Counted from the stretch's first letter, positions 52,136 through 60,653 are shown. The stretch: 64,000 nt of DNA from GCA-2733415 sp964276095 (GCA_964276095.1 CAXYDR010000003.1:434001-498000); one strand, 5' to 3'. Made by a program: numbers and translations. Notes: a model not told the origin generated them from the sequence alone.

Positions 52136-52591
52136 ATGAATCAATCAGAAATTATTAGCAATTTTTATCGTGCTTTTCAGCAATTGGATGTTGAAAAAAT
52201 GGTTTCCTATTACCATGATGATATTGAATTTATTGACCCAGGTTTTGGAACATTAAAAGGTAATGATGCTAAAAACATGTGGCGCATGATATGCTCAAGA
52301 GCTAAAGATTTTTCTTTAGATTTTAGCAATGTAACCGAAAACAGTGCACATTGGGACACAACCTATACTTTTTCAACTACTGGAAATAAAGTAAACAATA
52401 GTATTGATGCTACATTTGAATTTAAAGATGGTAAAATAAGTAAACATGTAGATGTTTTCAATTTATACAAATGGGCATCACAAGCACTAGGATTTAAAGG
52501 AAGACTTTTAGGAGGAACTAAATTCTTTAAAAAGAAACTTAATAAACAGACGCAAACACTTTTAGCTAAATACACAAAAAAACATTCGTAA
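52136..52591 (+). CDS. SnoaL/NTF2-like protein
   Basis: 151 residues with an NTF2-like cone fold: ISNFYRAFQQLDVEKMVSYY, IEFIDPGFGTLKGNDAKNMW, ATFEFKDGKISKHVDVFN and a C-terminal basic tail. Catalytic role unknown; members include ketosteroid-isomerase-like and polyketide cyclase-like enzymes and simple binding proteins. Co-transcribed with pepE. Confidence 0.87.
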   Translation: MNQSEIISNFYRAFQQLDVEKMVSYYHDDIEFIDPGFGTLKGNDAKNMWRMICSRAKDFSLDFSNVTENSAHWDTTYTFSTTGNKVNNSIDATFEFKDGKISKHVDVFNLYKWASQALGFKGRLLGGTKFFKKKLNKQTQTLLAKYTKKHS

Positions 52592-52659
52592 GATACTGAC
52601 GTTTTTTTCAAGAAGAAAAAAGAGTTTAATACCCAAAATAAAATTTCCCTAATGAGCAT

Positions 52660-52692
52660 AAAAAAAGGATCTTCTTTTCAGAAAATCCTTTT
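52660..52692 (-). terminator. terminator of tRNA-Gly copy 1
   Basis: Minus-strand RNA AAAAGGAT-TTTCTGAAAAGAAG-ATCCTTTTTTT: 8-bp stem plus T-run, 10 bases after the tRNA 3' end. Confidence 0.8.
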
Positions 52693-52702
52693 ACCCTATT
52701 TG

Positions 52703-52775
52703 AGCGAGAGACCAGGTTCGAACTGGCGACATTCAGCTTGGAAGGCTGACGCTCTACCAGCTGAGCTACTCTCGC
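52703..52775 (-). tRNA. trnG: tRNA-Gly (anticodon TCC), tandem copy 1
   Basis: All 73 bases match the tRNA-Gly at 15844-15916: acceptor GCGAGAG/CTCTCGC, anticodon TCC, T arm CAGTTCGAACCTG. A single-copy promoter is expected upstream at higher coordinates; the flanking AAATATA stretch is part of the duplicated unit. Confidence 0.96.
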
Positions 52776-52855
52776 AAGCGTTCGGCAAATATAAGAATTT
52801 TAAATTCTTATTACCAAACATTTTTTCAAAAAAAAAAACTTAAAATATGGGAAAT

Positions 52856-52888
52856 AAAAAAAGGATCTTCTTTTCAGAAAATCCTTTT
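52856..52888 (-). terminator. terminator of tRNA-Gly copy 2
   Basis: The same 8-bp stem and T-run as at copy 1. It would end the copy 2 transcript before copy 1, so the two tRNAs are probably separate transcription units. Confidence 0.8.
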
Positions 52889-52898
52889 ACCCTATTTG

Positions 52899-52971
52899 AG
52901 CGAGAGACCAGGTTCGAACTGGCGACATTCAGCTTGGAAGGCTGACGCTCTACCAGCTGAGCTACTCTCGC
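52899..52971 (-). tRNA. trnG: tRNA-Gly (anticodon TCC), tandem copy 2
   Basis: Identical 73-nt gene to copy 1 and to the operon copy at 15844-15916. Confidence 0.96.
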
Positions 52972-53086
52972 AAGCGTTCGGCAAATATAGGTAGTTTTAT
53001 TAACTACCACCAAACTTTTTTTAATAAAAATTCAATCAATTTACAACCTCCTAACTATCAAAGCTATAAAACTCACTTTAAATTTA

Positions 53087-53512
53087 CTATAAGGTTTTAT
53101 AAAAGTGATATCCATAGATTTCATAACCTTCATTGTAATAAAACTTATGCGACGGGTAGTTTTGAACATAAGTATTTAACTCACTAGAGTTGCATCCCTT
53201 CTCTTTTGCGTAGGCATGCATCCAATCAAAAAAACGTTTACCTAAACCTTTTCTTCTATACTCATTGGATATATACACATGATCAGGCTCCATACTTTTT
53301 CCAGAATAATGTCGTGTCATAAACCACATACCTGTAACACCAATTATCTTTTTCCCATCATACATAGCAGCACATTCATAATTTTGAGTTGCCATTTCTA
53401 CAAAACGTGCTTCCAAAACTTTAGTTTCTGTATTCCCTTTTGTATACTCTATCATTAGTGGAATGATATCTAAAATCTGGTCTTTTGATAAAACTTTTAT
53501 GGATATATTCAT
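53087..53512 (-). CDS. GNAT family N-acetyltransferase
   Basis: 141 residues in the GNAT fold. The acetyl-CoA loop is YRRKGLGKRFFDWMHAYAKE, followed by the beta-5/alpha-4 region NTYVQNYPSHKFYYNEGYEI, where a Tyr near the end fits the general acid. Substrate unknown. It is divergent from the double-GNAT gene across 66 bases, with a TAAATTTG -7-like motif at 53545-53552. Confidence 0.9.
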   Translation of the reverse strand: MNISIKVLSKDQILDIIPLMIEYTKGNTETKVLEARFVEMATQNYECAAMYDGKKIIGVTGMWFMTRHYSGKSMEPDHVYISNEYRRKGLGKRFFDWMHAYAKEKGCNSSELNTYVQNYPSHKFYYNEGYEIYGYHFYKTL

Positions 53513-53578
53513 GTGCTTATTTGCTATTGTTTATTTTTGATTCTCAAATTTAGTCGAAAAAAATAGTGTTTGTTACAT

Positions 53579-54520
53579 ATGGAACGAATTATTGAAACAG
53601 AGCGGTTATACCTAAGGAAATTCATGTTAAAAGATGCTTCTGCATTATTTAAAATGAATAGCAATCCAAATGTACTACAGTATACTGGTGATGCTCCGTT
53701 TAAGAACATTAAAACTGCTGAAGATTTTATAAAAAACTACAACCATTATGACACTTATAATATGGGGCGATGGGCTGTTTGCGGTAAAAGACAAGGGGAG
53801 TTTTTGGGCTGGTGTGGTTTAAAATATCACCCCAAGCAAGATTATGTTGATGTTGGTTATCGCTTTTTTGAAAAACACTGGAATAAAGGTTTTGCTACCG
53901 AAGCTACAAAAGGCGTACTTTCCTATGCGTTTAATGCATTACGTATTCAAGATGTTTATGCTTATGTAGATATACGAAATTCTGGATCGATGAAAGTAGC
54001 AGAGAAATCAGGTTTGTCTTTTTTAAAAGAAGTAATTCATGAAGATAACCCGACCAATATCTATCATATTAAAAACGAATTGGTAAATGTAAAAGAAATT
54101 ACCACCGAAGAAACAATAACTATAAGGCATCAAGTATTACGACAAGGCAAACCAATTGAATCTTGCTACTTTGAAGGAGACAATAAACCTTCTACTTTTC
54201 ACTTAGGCTTATATTATTATGGAGAATTAATTGGGGTAGCTACTTTTATGAAAAATACCCATCAAGAGTTTAATGAGAAACATCAATTTCAATTACGCGG
54301 AATGGCCATTTTACATCAATTTCAAGGAAAAAGACTTGGGAATGTATTGTTAGAAAAAAGTATTCAACAATTAAAACAGCTGAACACAGACTTATTATGG
54401 TGTAATGCTAGAAAAAACGCTACTAATTTTTATTCTAAGTTTGGATTTAACACCTATGGCAAACCTTTTGATATACCAAATATAGGTGAACACTATACAA
54501 TGTTTAAAAACATTAATTAG
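53579..54520 (+). CDS. protein with two fused GNAT acetyltransferase domains
   Basis: 313 residues from the ATG at 53579 (MERIIETERLYLRKFMLKDA). Residues 1-165 form a RimJ/RimL-type GNAT domain with FEKHWNKGFATEATKGVLSY (acetyl-CoA loop) and DIRNSGSMKVAEKSGLSFL. Residues about 170-313 form a second, different GNAT domain with GMAILHQFQGKRLGNVLLEK and WCNARKNATNFYSKFGF. Both loops look intact, so two activities are possible. I see no frameshift at the join (about residue 168-172). Substrates unknown. Confidence 0.87.
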   Translation: MERIIETERLYLRKFMLKDASALFKMNSNPNVLQYTGDAPFKNIKTAEDFIKNYNHYDTYNMGRWAVCGKRQGEFLGWCGLKYHPKQDYVDVGYRFFEKHWNKGFATEATKGVLSYAFNALRIQDVYAYVDIRNSGSMKVAEKSGLSFLKEVIHEDNPTNIYHIKNELVNVKEITTEETITIRHQVLRQGKPIESCYFEGDNKPSTFHLGLYYYGELIGVATFMKNTHQEFNEKHQFQLRGMAILHQFQGKRLGNVLLEKSIQQLKQLNTDLLWCNARKNATNFYSKFGFNTYGKPFDIPNIGEHYTMFKNIN

Positions 54521-54580
54521 ATCTTCAACGGATTTTTTATACGTTTCAAAGTAATTCAATTAGAAATCGTACATATTCAA

Positions 54581-54611
54581 TTGATAAACAACTAAGAATT
54601 TCGTAATTTTA
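54581..54611 (+). promoter_or_regulatory. predicted promoter of the M48/L,D-transpeptidase unit
   Basis: TTG, 20-base spacer, TAATTTTA, ending 20 bases before the ATG of the M48 gene. Confidence 0.5.
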
Positions 54612-54631
54612 ATACAGACGCAAACCAAATC

Positions 54632-55393
54632 ATGAGAGGAAGAAAGTTAAAAATAAGATTATTAATAGGTGTAGCAATTATAGCTTTTGCATATATACAA
54701 AGATGCAATAGGCAAGAAATAAACCCGTATACTGGAAAAAAACAAGCTATTTCAATGACTACGGATCAGGAAATTGCTATTGGTTTGCAGAATACTCCAC
54801 AAATGACAGAACAGCACGGAGGCTTATATCCTGATGAACGCTTACAAGCCTATGTGGATATGGTGGGAAATAAATTAGTAAACTCAAGTTTAGCAAGAGA
54901 AACTCCTTATAAATATGATTTCCATTTATTAGCAGATGACCAAACAATTAACGCCTTTGCCCTACCAGGAGGACAATGTTTTATTACGTATGCTTTGTTG
55001 AGTAAACTTGAAAGTGAAGATCAACTAGCTGGTGTTTTAGGGCATGAAATAGGACATGTATTAGGGAAGCATTCAGCAGAACGAATTACAGAATCCGAAT
55101 ATTGGAGCACAGTAACCACTGGAGCAACAGTATTTGACATGGGAAGTGTTGCTGGCGGTTATGGCCAAAACACATTACTTAAAAACGGTAGAGGTGATGA
55201 ATTAGAGAGTGATGAATTAGGTGTTAAATTTATGATTGATGCTGGTTACAACCCAGAAGCAATGATTGGAGTTATGCAAATATTAAAAAATGCAGCTGGA
55301 CCAAACAGAGTTCCTGAATTCCAAAGCTCACACCCTGACCCAGAAAATAGAATTGAAAAAATTAAAGAAGCAATTAAAAAATATAAACACTAG
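54632..55393 (+). CDS. M48 family metalloprotease
   Basis: 253-residue zinc protease with one N-terminal membrane helix (IRLLIGVAIIAFAYIQ) and the periplasmic domain beyond. The zinc motif is GHEIGHVLGKH, the third ligand Glu is in LESDELGVKFMIDAGY, and the family loop SHPDPENRIEKIK is present near the C terminus. It resembles BepA/YcaL-like proteases of envelope quality control more than membrane-embedded HtpX. The transpeptidase gene follows 3 bases after its stop codon. Confidence 0.93.
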   Translation: MRGRKLKIRLLIGVAIIAFAYIQRCNRQEINPYTGKKQAISMTTDQEIAIGLQNTPQMTEQHGGLYPDERLQAYVDMVGNKLVNSSLARETPYKYDFHLLADDQTINAFALPGGQCFITYALLSKLESEDQLAGVLGHEIGHVLGKHSAERITESEYWSTVTTGATVFDMGSVAGGYGQNTLLKNGRGDELESDELGVKFMIDAGYNPEAMIGVMQILKNAAGPNRVPEFQSSHPDPENRIEKIKEAIKKYKH

Positions 55394-55396
55394 CCT

Positions 55397-57019
55397 TTGA
55401 AAAAACTATTACTTTATACCATCTTTTTTTGTGTATTACTAAGTGCTTTATCATGTAAAAAACAACATGATTTAACCTTGATAAAATCCACAAACAGTGC
55501 AACTATAAAACAGCTATATGTTACTGTTTCTAGTAATGCACTAAATGAAGTGTTGTTAAAACTAAAACAAGATTCATTATCATTCAATCTTAAAAATAAA
55601 GATTCAGTTCTTGCTTTTTATGAGCTATGTAACGGAAAAGCAGCTTGGGAAACTATTAAAAACAGGAATACACTGTACACAGCAATTAAAATGGCTGAAA
55701 AACAAGGTTTAAATCCTTCAGATTACAACCTAACAAAAATTGAAGACATAATAAGTTCTGATCCTTTTAGCACAAATAACAATGCTGCAATTGATTTATT
55801 ATTAACTGATACCTATTTAACGTATTCCTACCATTTAGCAAACGGAAAAATTAATCCAAAAAAACTATATGACGATTGGAAATTAGATTCTAATGTATTT
55901 GAATTCAATTCAATATTATGCAACTCAATAAATAACAACACACTTTCTAAATCATTTAAAAAATATACTCCACAGCATAAAATTTACAACCAATTATCGA
56001 AACAATTACCTATCTCTAAAGCATTAGTATATAGTGATTCTTTAAGAACAATAATTGAACATGGATCAAAAATAAGACCTAATAAAAGTAACAAGCGAAT
56101 AATCAGTATTAGAAAACGACTAAATGAATTAGGGTACTTAAAAGATTCTTTAGTTACAAAATCTGAAGTACTAGACACGCTATTGCAAGAGAGCGTTAGG
56201 GAATTTCAAACTGCGAAGAAATTGAAAACCGACGCTATTATTGGTATTGGCACAATTGATGCATTGAACGAAAGTTATCAAGATCAATACAATAGTGTCC
56301 TAGTAAACCTAGAACGATGGAGATGGTTTCCTAGAAATTTAGGAGAAGATTATATTTTAGTTAATGTAGCAGACTTCAAACTTAAACACATAACCAAAAA
56401 AGATACAACTCAATACACTATAATTGTAGGGAAAACCGCGCGTAAAACACCCGTTTTTAGCTCTCAAATAAGTCATTTAGATTTTAATCCAAAATGGTTT
56501 ATTCCTCCCACCATAAAAAAAGAAGATATTATTCCTGCTGCAACAAAGGATATTGAATATTTACGACGAAAAAATATATCTGTATTTCATAAAGGCAAAA
56601 AAATGATACTTGATTCTATCAATTGGAATTCAAGTGCACCTTCATCATATAGCTATGTTCAAAGTTCAGGAAATAGCAATGCTTTAGGTAGAGTTAAAAT
56701 TATTTTCCCGAATAAATTTTCCGTGTACCTACATGATACACCAAGTAAATCATTATTTAAGAAAAACTATAGAGCAAGAAGTTCAGGATGTATTAGAGTG
56801 CAAAATGTGTTTTCTTTAGCTGGTGAAATCCTAAACATGTCAGATGACAAAATAACAAGCTTAGTGGACAGCAAGAAAACCAAAAGGATTCACGTTAAAG
56901 ATACCATTAAGGTTCACTCTTTTTATTGGTCCGTTGTCTTCAACAATAATGAGGAACCATTGTTTTTAAATGATGTCTATAAGTTAGATAAGGAGTTAGC
57001 TCAAAAATTAGCTAATTAA
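55397..57019 (+). CDS. lipoprotein L,D-transpeptidase (YcbB-like, YkuD domain)
   Basis: 540 residues; starts at a TTG, 3 bases after the protease gene, with lipoprotein signal (LLLYTIFFCVLLSALSCKKQ). Order: N-terminal YcbB-type scaffold domain (about 40-210), a peptidoglycan-binding-like helix segment (about 230-285, RLNELGYLKDSL), and the YkuD catalytic domain with HDTPSKSLF and catalytic Cys in RARSSGCIRVQNVFSLA. It cross-links peptidoglycan through L,D bonds in the periplasm. Its end overlaps the convergent transpeptidase gene by 12 bases. Confidence 0.92.
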   Translation: MKKLLLYTIFFCVLLSALSCKKQHDLTLIKSTNSATIKQLYVTVSSNALNEVLLKLKQDSLSFNLKNKDSVLAFYELCNGKAAWETIKNRNTLYTAIKMAEKQGLNPSDYNLTKIEDIISSDPFSTNNNAAIDLLLTDTYLTYSYHLANGKINPKKLYDDWKLDSNVFEFNSILCNSINNNTLSKSFKKYTPQHKIYNQLSKQLPISKALVYSDSLRTIIEHGSKIRPNKSNKRIISIRKRLNELGYLKDSLVTKSEVLDTLLQESVREFQTAKKLKTDAIIGIGTIDALNESYQDQYNSVLVNLERWRWFPRNLGEDYILVNVADFKLKHITKKDTTQYTIIVGKTARKTPVFSSQISHLDFNPKWFIPPTIKKEDIIPAATKDIEYLRRKNISVFHKGKKMILDSINWNSSAPSSYSYVQSSGNSNALGRVKIIFPNKFSVYLHDTPSKSLFKKNYRARSSGCIRVQNVFSLAGEILNMSDDKITSLVDSKKTKRIHVKDTIKVHSFYWSVVFNNNEEPLFLNDVYKLDKELAQKLAN

Positions 57020-57715
57020 CTTCGAGTGAGTTTTATAATTTTTATTTGGGTGATAAATAAACAAACAAGATTTATTTTTTATTTTTTTGATAATTGCATT
57101 ATTAACTGCAGTAGGAACAGCAGGACAACCTAAGCTTCTTCCTAGCCTTCCGTTACGTTTTGTAAAATCTGGGTTTGAATATTTAGCTCCATGAAAAACA
57201 ACATAACGCTTTCTTGCATTATCATTAAAACCTTTTTCTTGTCCATCTAAAAATAATGATAAACCGTTTTTACCGTAATACGTATTGTCTGTTACATAAA
57301 ACCCTAAAGAACTTTGATTAGAATTATTTGTATTCGAAAATTTTGTAGCGAATTCTCCTCCTGTATTTCTTCCGTGAGCAACAACTGTATTAAATAACAC
57401 TTTATTTGTTGTCATATCTAAAACCCATAATCTTTTTGCAGTAGAGGAAAGACTAAAATCTATAATTGTTAAAGTCTCATTTTTGATTTTCCCTTGTACC
57501 TTTAATTTTGAATACCCTTTAATAGCATTCGAAAAACTCTCTAATTGAGGCATTGATATATTCTGATTTGCGAAAATTTCATACAAAGCTAAAATTTCAA
57601 CATCTTCTTCAACTGAAGCAACTATTTTATTAGGATTAGTCTTTGTAGCGTAAGGATTAGTAAACGAGGATAAAAGAACAATACTAAATAGTAGAGTGAA
57701 GAAACGTAATTGCAT
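57008..57715 (-). CDS. murein L,D-transpeptidase catalytic domain protein (YkuD_2 type)
   Basis: 235 residues with signal peptide (FTLLFSIVLLSSFTNPYA). The catalytic part has VVAHGRNTGGEF, KRYVVFHGAKYSNPDF and GRLGRSLGCPAVPTAVNNAI with the nucleophile Cys. This is the family usually annotated as 'murein L,D-transpeptidase catalytic domain', distinct from the larger enzyme encoded next to it. It is convergent with that gene and overlaps its 3' end by 12 bases. Its promoter is the best Bacteroidota match in the window. Confidence 0.9.
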   Translation of the reverse strand: MQLRFFTLLFSIVLLSSFTNPYATKTNPNKIVASVEEDVEILALYEIFANQNISMPQLESFSNAIKGYSKLKVQGKIKNETLTIIDFSLSSTAKRLWVLDMTTNKVLFNTVVAHGRNTGGEFATKFSNTNNSNQSSLGFYVTDNTYYGKNGLSLFLDGQEKGFNDNARKRYVVFHGAKYSNPDFTKRNGRLGRSLGCPAVPTAVNNAIIKKIKNKSCLFIYHPNKNYKTHSKLIS

Positions 57716-57755
57716 AAGTTGAGTAGGTTTGGTTTGGTTCTTTTTTCAAAGAGAT

Positions 57756-57786
57756 CAAATATATCATTTTATTAACAATTTCCAAA
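57756..57786 (-). promoter_or_regulatory. predicted promoter of the L,D-transpeptidase gene
   Basis: Minus strand TTTG, exactly 19 bases, TATATTTG: a full match to the Bacteroidota consensus. It ends 41 bases before the ATG. Confidence 0.7.
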
Positions 57787-57813
57787 TATTATTGTACAAA
57801 ACACATAAATTAT

Positions 57814-57826
57814 GTTGTAAAACAAC
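57814..57826. promoter_or_regulatory. palindrome GTTGTAAAACAAC, possible operator
   Basis: Perfect 5-bp arms with a 3-base centre, about 28 bases upstream of the -33 element of the transpeptidase promoter. A further half-match (GTTTTACA at 57847-57854) lies beyond it. No regulator is known. Confidence 0.35.
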
Positions 57827-57910
57827 TATTTACTGAAGAATAGAGTGTTTTACATGTCACATAGTCAATTGTCATTATTTACTAGGGATATTACCTACTT
57901 TATAAACAAG

Positions 57911-57944
57911 AAAAAATGCTACTCGATAAACTCAAGTAGCATTT
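57911..57944 (-). terminator. terminator of the ankyrin gene
   Basis: AAATGCTACTTGAG/C-GAGTAGCATTTTTT on the minus strand: strong stem with a T-run, 22 bases after the stop. Confidence 0.8.
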
Positions 57945-57965
57945 AAACTATAAACTAAACTAACA

Positions 57966-58361
57966 CTATTTACTCTTTCTCATCTCTTTTAATAATTCAT
58001 AAGCTTCAATTGCACCAGATCTTTTTGCATATTGTGCTACAGAAGTCCCATGTTTATCTACTGCTTTAATATCTGCTCCTTTTTCAACTAGCAACTTAAT
58101 AATTTCTATTCTATTATATCTAGCCGCATACATTAACGGAGACTTGCCTCCAGAAAATTTATTTACACTAACTCCCATCTTTATTAATTTCTTAACGGTT
58201 TGAATATCATTTTTAGAAATAGATTGACAAAATGGACTAACATCTACAATTGCTACCTCAGTAACATTATTTAAATTGTTTTGCAGATTGTCTCCTTCAA
58301 TTGAATTTGCGCTTGCAATTAGCCCAAAAGCTAAAGCTGCAGTTAAAATGTGATTTTTCAT
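57966..58361 (-). CDS. exported ankyrin-repeat protein
   Basis: 131 residues from the ATG at 58361. A signal peptide (MKNHILTAALAFGLIASANS) is followed by about two and a half ankyrin repeats: NDIQTVKKLIKMGVSVNKFS, GKSPLMYAARYNRIEIIKLL, VEKGADIKAVDKHGTSVAQY. The longer open frame upstream (to 58490) has no family resemblance and is likely leader. The partner is unknown; such proteins often protect against a neighbouring stress such as peroxide, but no catalase gene is adjacent here. Confidence 0.85.
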   Translation of the reverse strand: MKNHILTAALAFGLIASANSIEGDNLQNNLNNVTEVAIVDVSPFCQSISKNDIQTVKKLIKMGVSVNKFSGGKSPLMYAARYNRIEIIKLLVEKGADIKAVDKHGTSVAQYAKRSGAIEAYELLKEMRKSK

Positions 58362-58570
58362 GATTTTTTGATTTTTTTGATTAATGATGTATTCTTTTAT
58401 AAAAATAATCAATACTTGGGTAATAGCATTTGAATTACATTCATATAACATAAGTTTAACTTTATGTTCAAATTCTGTTAAAAAAAACATAACAAAACAT
58501 CAACATGGCAAAAAATCAAACCACTGTATAATACATTTGTTTGTATCTTTGCCTACAATTAATCATTCTC

Positions 58571-60085
58571 ATGAATAAGAAAACAATTCTTTTAATACTA
58601 GATGGATGGGGAATCCCTGAAGATAAAAACGCTTCAGCAATTCACCATGCAAATACTCCTTTTATAGATAGTCTTTACAATGATTATCCAAATACAACAT
58701 TATTGACCCACGGAATGAATGTTGGTTTACCAGACGGACAGATGGGGAATAGTGAGGTTGGACATATGAATTTAGGTGCAGGAAGAATTGTTTATCAAGA
58801 TTTAGCAAAAATAAACTTAGCCGTTCAAAACAACACTTTAAAAGATGAGCGAACACTTATTGATGCGTTTTCTTATGCAAAAGAACATAATAAAAACATT
58901 CATTTTCTTGGTTTAGTATCAGACGGAGGTGTACATGCACACATCAATCATATTAAAGGTTTAGTAGATGCTGCTGAAGATTTTGGAATAACCAACTCAT
59001 TTATTCACGCCTTTACTGACGGAAGAGATGTTGATCCCAAATCAGGAATTGACCACATAACTGATTTACAAAATCATATAAAAAATAAAAATACAACTCT
59101 AGCTTCTGTCATTGGTAGATACTACGCAATGGACAGAGATAATAGATGGGAACGTGTTGCTGAAGCTTATAACTTATTAGTGAATGGTAAAGGACAGCAT
59201 ACTGAAAATATCACTGAAGCTATTCAACAAAGTTATGATAATTCTATAACCGATGAATTTATCAAACCTATTGTTATTAGCAAAAACGGAACTCCTGTAA
59301 CTACAATTAAAGAAGACGATGTGGTTATTTTCTTTAATTTCAGAACAGATCGTGGTCGTGAATTAACTAATGCGTTAACGCAAAATGATTTTCCGGATTT
59401 CGGAATGAGAAAATTAAACTTACATTTTACTACTTTAACAAATTACGACGATTCGTTTAAAGGTATTAATGTAGTTTTCAATAAAGAGAATATAAAAGAT
59501 ACTTTAGGAGAAATTATTTCAAAATCAGGAAAAAAACAAATACGGATTGCCGAAACAGAGAAATATCCTCATGTAACTTTTTTCTTTAATGGTGGTAGAG
59601 AAGAACCTTTTGATAATGAAAAAAGAATTCTTTGCCCTTCTCCAAAAGTAGCAACTTATGACATGCAACCAGAAATGAGTTCGCATGATATAACCAAAGC
59701 TATTGTTCCGGAAATAAACACTCAATGGGCCGATTTTATATGTCTTAATTTTGCAAATCCTGATATGGTTGGTCACACTGGAAGTATGGAAGCAGCAGTT
59801 AAATCGTGTGAAGCAACAGACGTTTGTACAAAACAAGTTATTGAAGCCGCTTTGCAAAATGGATATACAACCTTAGTAATTGCAGATCATGGGAATTGCG
59901 AAAAAATGTTTAACAAAGATGGAAGCCCACATACAGCTCATACAACAAACCCTGTTCCGTTAATTGTCGTTGACAAAGACATTAAAACCGTAAAAGAAGG
60001 TGTTTTAGGAGATATCGCTCCTACTATATTACATTTATTAGGTATTGAAAAACCAAAATTAATGACGCAAAATTCATTAGTTTAA
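58571..60085 (+). CDS. gpmI: 2,3-bisphosphoglycerate-independent phosphoglycerate mutase
   Basis: Glycolytic mutase of 504 residues with two manganese ions. The catalytic Ser is S61 in DGQMGNSEVGHMNLGAGR, the N-terminal Asp ligand is in LILDGWGIPED, and the C-terminal set is VIADHGNCEKMF and HTAHTTNPVPLIV. I start at the ATG at 58571 (MNKKTILLILDGWG) because the open frame before it overlaps the leader. A TATCTTTG -7-like motif lies at 58544-58551. Confidence 0.97.
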   Translation: MNKKTILLILDGWGIPEDKNASAIHHANTPFIDSLYNDYPNTTLLTHGMNVGLPDGQMGNSEVGHMNLGAGRIVYQDLAKINLAVQNNTLKDERTLIDAFSYAKEHNKNIHFLGLVSDGGVHAHINHIKGLVDAAEDFGITNSFIHAFTDGRDVDPKSGIDHITDLQNHIKNKNTTLASVIGRYYAMDRDNRWERVAEAYNLLVNGKGQHTENITEAIQQSYDNSITDEFIKPIVISKNGTPVTTIKEDDVVIFFNFRTDRGRELTNALTQNDFPDFGMRKLNLHFTTLTNYDDSFKGINVVFNKENIKDTLGEIISKSGKKQIRIAETEKYPHVTFFFNGGREEPFDNEKRILCPSPKVATYDMQPEMSSHDITKAIVPEINTQWADFICLNFANPDMVGHTGSMEAAVKSCEATDVCTKQVIEAALQNGYTTLVIADHGNCEKMFNKDGSPHTAHTTNPVPLIVVDKDIKTVKEGVLGDIAPTILHLLGIEKPKLMTQNSLV

Positions 60086-60164
60086 ATAACTATTACACAA
60101 ACTAACCCACTAATAGTAATAAATAATATTTTACGTACTTTTACCCAACTATATAAATTATTTC

Positions 60165-60584
60165 ATGACTTCAAGAGACAATCTTCTTATTGCTATAGAC
60201 TTTGACGGGACAATCGTTGAAGACACCTATCCAAATATTGGGAAGCCACAGCTATTCGCATTTGAAACAATGAAAAGGCTGCAAAATGATGGACATCGAT
60301 TAATATTATGGACATATAGATGTGGCAGTAAATTGGATGATGCAGTAGCGTTTTGTAAGCAAAACGGAATTGAATTTTACGCTATAAACAATACTTTTCC
60401 AAACGAAGAATATGATGGAAAAGAAAGTAGAAAAATTGGTGCAGATTTATTTATTGACGATAGAAATATTGGTGGCTTTATTGGTTGGGGAGAAATTTAC
60501 CAATCACTTACTAAAGAAACAGTTCCTAGTTTAAAAGCAAAACGAAAAAGTATCTTTTCTTTTTTTAAAATCACAGATGATTAA
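60165..60584 (+). CDS. BT0820-like HAD hydrolase
   Basis: 139-residue small HAD phosphatase. The nucleophile Asp motif is AIDFDGTIVEDTYP, the second motif ILWTYRC, and the Asp-rich third motif DLFIDDRNIGG. This matches the BT0820 type found in Bacteroidota, whose substrate is a sugar phosphate or nucleotide but is not established. The C-terminal tail is basic. It has its own terminator downstream. Confidence 0.88.
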   Translation: MTSRDNLLIAIDFDGTIVEDTYPNIGKPQLFAFETMKRLQNDGHRLILWTYRCGSKLDDAVAFCKQNGIEFYAINNTFPNEEYDGKESRKIGADLFIDDRNIGGFIGWGEIYQSLTKETVPSLKAKRKSIFSFFKITDD

Positions 60585-60593
60585 ACTAAAATA

Positions 60594-60630
60594 GAAAAAC
60601 CGTAATGAATTAAATTCGCTACGGTTTTTC
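60594..60630. terminator. bidirectional terminator
   Basis: GAAAAACCGTA-15-base loop-TACGGTTTTTC; A-rich on one side and T-rich on the other, between the convergent HAD and CoA-transferase genes. Confidence 0.85.
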
Positions 60631-60653
60631 TGTTTTAAGAACTATTTCAACAC

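Larger units (their letters stand above)
52658..52793 (-). repeat. tandem duplication, unit 1 (136 bp with tRNA-Gly and terminator)
   Basis: This 136-bp stretch is repeated without change at 52854-52989, an offset of 196 bases. It holds the full tRNA-Gly gene, its 3' terminator, and about 18 bases upstream (AAGCGTTCGGCAAATATA on the plus strand). Confidence 0.92.
52854..52989 (-). repeat. tandem duplication, unit 2 (136 bp with tRNA-Gly and terminator)
   Basis: Identical over 136 bases to 52658-52793; the spacers between the two units are unrelated, which gives an offset of 196 bases. The lack of differences points to a recent event or ongoing gene conversion. Confidence 0.92.

Noticed and set aside
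52652..52843. Plus-strand ORF over the tRNA-Gly copy
   Set aside because: It reads the antisense strand of the tRNA and its spacer. The tRNA explains the conservation.
52658..52989. CRISPR-like repeat structure
   Set aside because: There are only two units of 136 bp containing a whole tRNA gene. This is a gene duplication, not a CRISPR array.
58362..58490. N-terminal extension of the ankyrin protein
   Set aside because: The ATG at 58361 begins a clean signal peptide; the upstream part lacks any family resemblance.
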